From an uncultured Collinsella sp. (GTDB lineage Bacteria > Actinomycetota > Coriobacteriia > Coriobacteriales > Coriobacteriaceae), in assembly GCA_959602645.1 (NCBI GenBank), contig CAUGTZ010000021.1:1-44000 (forward strand): a DNA stretch of 44,000 bases, read 5' to 3'. The position numbers and the translations under genes were made by a program. The notes under the pieces were generated by a model. That model saw only the letters and a program-made list of their open reading frames with translations, had not been told where the DNA came from and ran no database searches. Position 1 is the stretch's first letter. Every line of letters begins with the position of its first letter. Of the stretch, positions 42,166 through 44,000 are shown in pieces.

Positions 42166-42940
42166 CGGAGCCCTCACCGCCCATCGTGGCAACGACCTCC
42201 ATAATGCGGTCGAAGAACTCTCGGCGGTCGGTGTCGCCGCGACGCAGCTCTGTGAAGATCTTGCCGTCGCGGATAAACAACACGCGGCTCGTGTAGCTGG
42301 CGGCAAAGCTGTCATGCGTGACCATGAGCACGGTGGCGCGCAGGCGGCGATTGAGGGCCTCCAGGCTCTCGAGCAGCAGGCGGGCGCTCTTGGAATCGAG
42401 GGCACCGGTGGGCTCGTCGGCCATGATCATGGTGGGGTCGGTGACGAGCGCGCGAGCCGCGGCAACGCGCTGCTGCTGACCGCCGGACATCTGGTAGGGA
42501 TACTTGTCGAGCACCTGACTGATGGACAGGCGCGCTGCCACATCCTGCACGCGGGTTGAGATCTCTGCCGAGTTTGTGCGGGCAATGGTGAGCGGCAGGG
42601 CGATGTTCTCGCGTGCCGTGAGCGTATCGAGCAGGTTGGAGTCCTGGAAGATAAAGCCGAGCTCCTCGCGGCGGAACTGCGAGAGCTCGGCCTGCTTCAT
42701 GCGCGTCACGTCCTGGCCGTTGATGCGGATGGTGCCGCTCGTGGCGCTATCGATGGTCGAGACGCAGTTGAGCAACGTCGACTTGCCCGAGCCCGAGGCG
42801 CCCATGATGCCAACAAATTCGCCGCGGTTGACGGTAAAGCTGACGTCGTTGAGCGCGCGGGTCACGTTGCCCAGCGCTCCATATACCTTTTCGAGATGCG
42901 CGACCTCCAGTACCGGGGTCGCCATGTGCGTGGTTTGCAT
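42155..42940 (-). CDS. BceA/LolD-like ABC transporter ATP-binding protein
   Basis: A 261-residue ATPase with Walker A GASGSGKS, Q-loop GFIFQDSNLL, signature MSGGQQQR, Walker B MIMADEPTGALD and the H-loop VTHDS. The order and the DEPTGALD form are those of the MacB/LolD/BceA class that pairs with FtsX-type permeases. The start at 42940 follows AAAGGA. The gene overlaps the permease gene by 11 bases, so the two are translated together. The C-terminus (DRREFFDRIMEVVATMGGEGSDAL) is short and polar. Confidence 0.93.
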   Translation of the reverse strand: MQTTHMATPVLEVAHLEKVYGALGNVTRALNDVSFTVNRGEFVGIMGASGSGKSTLLNCVSTIDSATSGTIRINGQDVTRMKQAELSQFRREELGFIFQDSNLLDTLTARENIALPLTIARTNSAEISTRVQDVAARLSISQVLDKYPYQMSGGQQQRVAAARALVTDPTMIMADEPTGALDSKSARLLLESLEALNRRLRATVLMVTHDSFAASYTSRVLFIRDGKIFTELRRGDTDRREFFDRIMEVVATMGGEGSDAL

Positions 42941-43088
42941 ACCGAGTCCTTTCTTGCGATTAGTCTACGGCATCTATAGTCGCAAGGAGCCGAGTCGGCT
43001 ACCATCGATATGGCTTACGCTTGCCTTACCGTTGTGTAAGGTAGGGGTAGCTAGCCTGTCACGTGTTGATATTGAGAGAGGACTCCTG

Positions 43089-43964
43089 TTGAAGACTGTT
43101 CATGTTGCCGCTGGGATCATTCGCAAGGAAGGATCCGACGAGCTGCTGGCCGTGCAGCGCGGCTACGGCGACATGCAGGGACTTTGGGAGTTCCCGGGTG
43201 GTAAGCTCATGCGCGGCGAGACACCTGAAGACGCCGTGCGCCGCGAGCTCATGGAGGAGCTGCAGGTCAAAGTCACCAACCTGCGTGACTTCTACACCGT
43301 TGAGTATGACTACCCAGATTTCCACCTCTCAATGGAGTGCTACTACTGCTCGCTCGCCGATGAATCCGATGAGCCTCAGAAGCACGACCGCCAGCTCGAT
43401 ATCCGCTGGATTCCACGCACCTCGCTTGCCACCGTTGAGTGGATGCCCGCCGACAAGGAGCTCATTGATGCCCTGATTGAGCTGAAGGAAGACCGGCTTG
43501 AGGCAAGCGCCGCCGATGACGCCGCGCCCAACACAGCCGCCAAACCCAGGCGCAAACCTAAGCGCCGCAGCAAAAAGCGCCCCAAGCCCGGCCTGCTCGA
43601 CGGCATCGATACCTCGGACCTTTCCGCCGACGAGCGCGAACTGGTCCGCCGTCGCGCCGCCATCAAAAAGTCCATGAAGGGCAACAAGCGTGCGAACACC
43701 AAACCCGAGCTGCTCGTTCGCCAGCGCCTGCGGGCAGCGGGCCTTACGGGTTATCGCTTGGAATGGAAGGTTCCCGGCAAGCCCGACATCGCCTTTCCCG
43801 GGCGCAAGATCGCCATCTTCGTCAACGGCTGCTTTTGGCACCGCTGCCCCAAGTGCCACCCTAGCCAGCCCAAGCGCAACGTTGAGTTTTGGGAGGCAAA
43901 GTTCCGTCGCAACGTCGAGCGCGACCGCGCTGCCGTGGCAGCACTCAATCAGAACCACCCTTAA
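43089..43964 (+). CDS. Nudix (MutT)-Vsr endonuclease fusion protein
   Basis: A 291-residue two-domain protein. Residues 1-135 are a MutT-like Nudix hydrolase with the box GKLMRGETPEDAVRRELMEE (38-57), as in 8-oxo-dGTP diphosphatases. A very basic linker follows (about 148-166, KPRRKPKRRSKKRPKPG). Residues about 185-291 match the very short patch repair endonuclease Vsr: ANTKPELLVRQRL, VPGKPDIAFPG (catalytic Asp), FVNGCFWHRCPKCH (zinc/histidine region) and EFWEAKF..NVERDR. The usual last strand (GWRVLxxWE) is missing: the frame stops at LNQNHP inside a terminator hairpin. The start is TTG at 43089 with GAGAGGA upstream; the long frame before it is antisense to the ABC ATPase. Both domains act against mutation. 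Confidence 0.88.
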   Translation: MKTVHVAAGIIRKEGSDELLAVQRGYGDMQGLWEFPGGKLMRGETPEDAVRRELMEELQVKVTNLRDFYTVEYDYPDFHLSMECYYCSLADESDEPQKHDRQLDIRWIPRTSLATVEWMPADKELIDALIELKEDRLEASAADDAAPNTAAKPRRKPKRRSKKRPKPGLLDGIDTSDLSADERELVRRRAAIKKSMKGNKRANTKPELLVRQRLRAAGLTGYRLEWKVPGKPDIAFPGRKIAIFVNGCFWHRCPKCHPSQPKRNVEFWEAKFRRNVERDRAAVAALNQNHP

Positions 43965-43979
43965 AAAGGGTGGTTTGCT
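43953..43979 (+). terminator. Terminator overlapping the Nudix-Vsr stop codon
   Basis: AACCACCCTT and AAGGGTGGTT form a 10-bp stem with a three-base loop, followed by TGCTCTT. The TAA stop codon lies at the top of the stem, so the last residues of the protein are encoded by the terminator. Confidence 0.8.
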
Positions 43980-44000
43980 CTTAGGGTATAACCCACGGGC

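Noticed and set aside
42522..43088. N-terminal extension of the Nudix-Vsr frame
   Set aside because: The extension is antisense to the ABC ATPase and crosses that gene's promoter; the Nudix domain begins at the TTG at 43089, with a suitable ribosome-binding site.

Overview
The window is a GC-rich (roughly 60% by eye), densely coded bacterial chromosome segment. Gene content and protein sequences look like a gut Coriobacteriia member, most likely Collinsella (possibly C. aerofaciens). That assignment is inference from family resemblance: an anaerobic pyruvate formate-lyase system, an agmatine/putrescine fermentation cluster, membrane-bound LuxR regulators and Shine-Dalgarno starts. I see no rRNA, tRNA, CRISPR array, prophage or complete insertion sequence.

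Layout. (1) 1-5.6 kb, aspartate-family amino acids: asd and lysC on the minus strand, divergent from thrC and thrB on the plus strand. (2) 5.6-13.2 kb, minus strand: engB, mtnN, a membrane-anchored class A beta-lactamase-like protein, pflA, a DegV protein, and a pyruvate formate-lyase in two pieces, a 683-residue catalytic chain and a separate 83-residue chain with the glycyl-radical site. (3) 13.6-20.5 kb: a KdgT-type permease and an SDR dehydrogenase, divergent from a MarR-heterodimeric ABC exporter operon with overlapping stop/start codons. (4) 20.5-24.8 kb: a MITE-like inverted-repeat element, DAHP synthase, a GNAT acetyltransferase and an AlbA_2/Schlafen-type regulator with a repeated operator. 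(5) 24.9-39.6 kb, agmatine/putrescine region: two agmatine deiminases, two paralogous APC permeases, putrescine carbamoyltransferase, two membrane LuxR regulators, one soluble LuxR regulator, an amidohydrolase, a MATE exporter and a 63-residue unknown protein. (6) 39.9-44 kb: a BceAB-like ABC transporter and a Nudix (MutT)-Vsr endonuclease fusion.

How the genes work together. Agmatine is hydrolysed by AguA to N-carbamoylputrescine. Putrescine carbamoyltransferase then yields putrescine and carbamoyl phosphate, and the APC permeases probably exchange agmatine for putrescine. The carbamate kinase needed to make ATP is not in the window. PflB, the small glycyl-radical chain and PflA form the anaerobic pyruvate-to-formate module.

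The intergenic DNA is unusually structured. Long rod-like imperfect palindromes lie directly 3' of several genes (asd, thrB, the small PFL chain, aroF, aguA2). Three of them share an internal-loop sequence with one compensatory base-pair change. A second family of short hairpins carries a conserved GGGACAG loop on changing stems. The strongest candidates for undescribed biology are the split PFL, the Nudix-Vsr fusion and the two structured repeat families.
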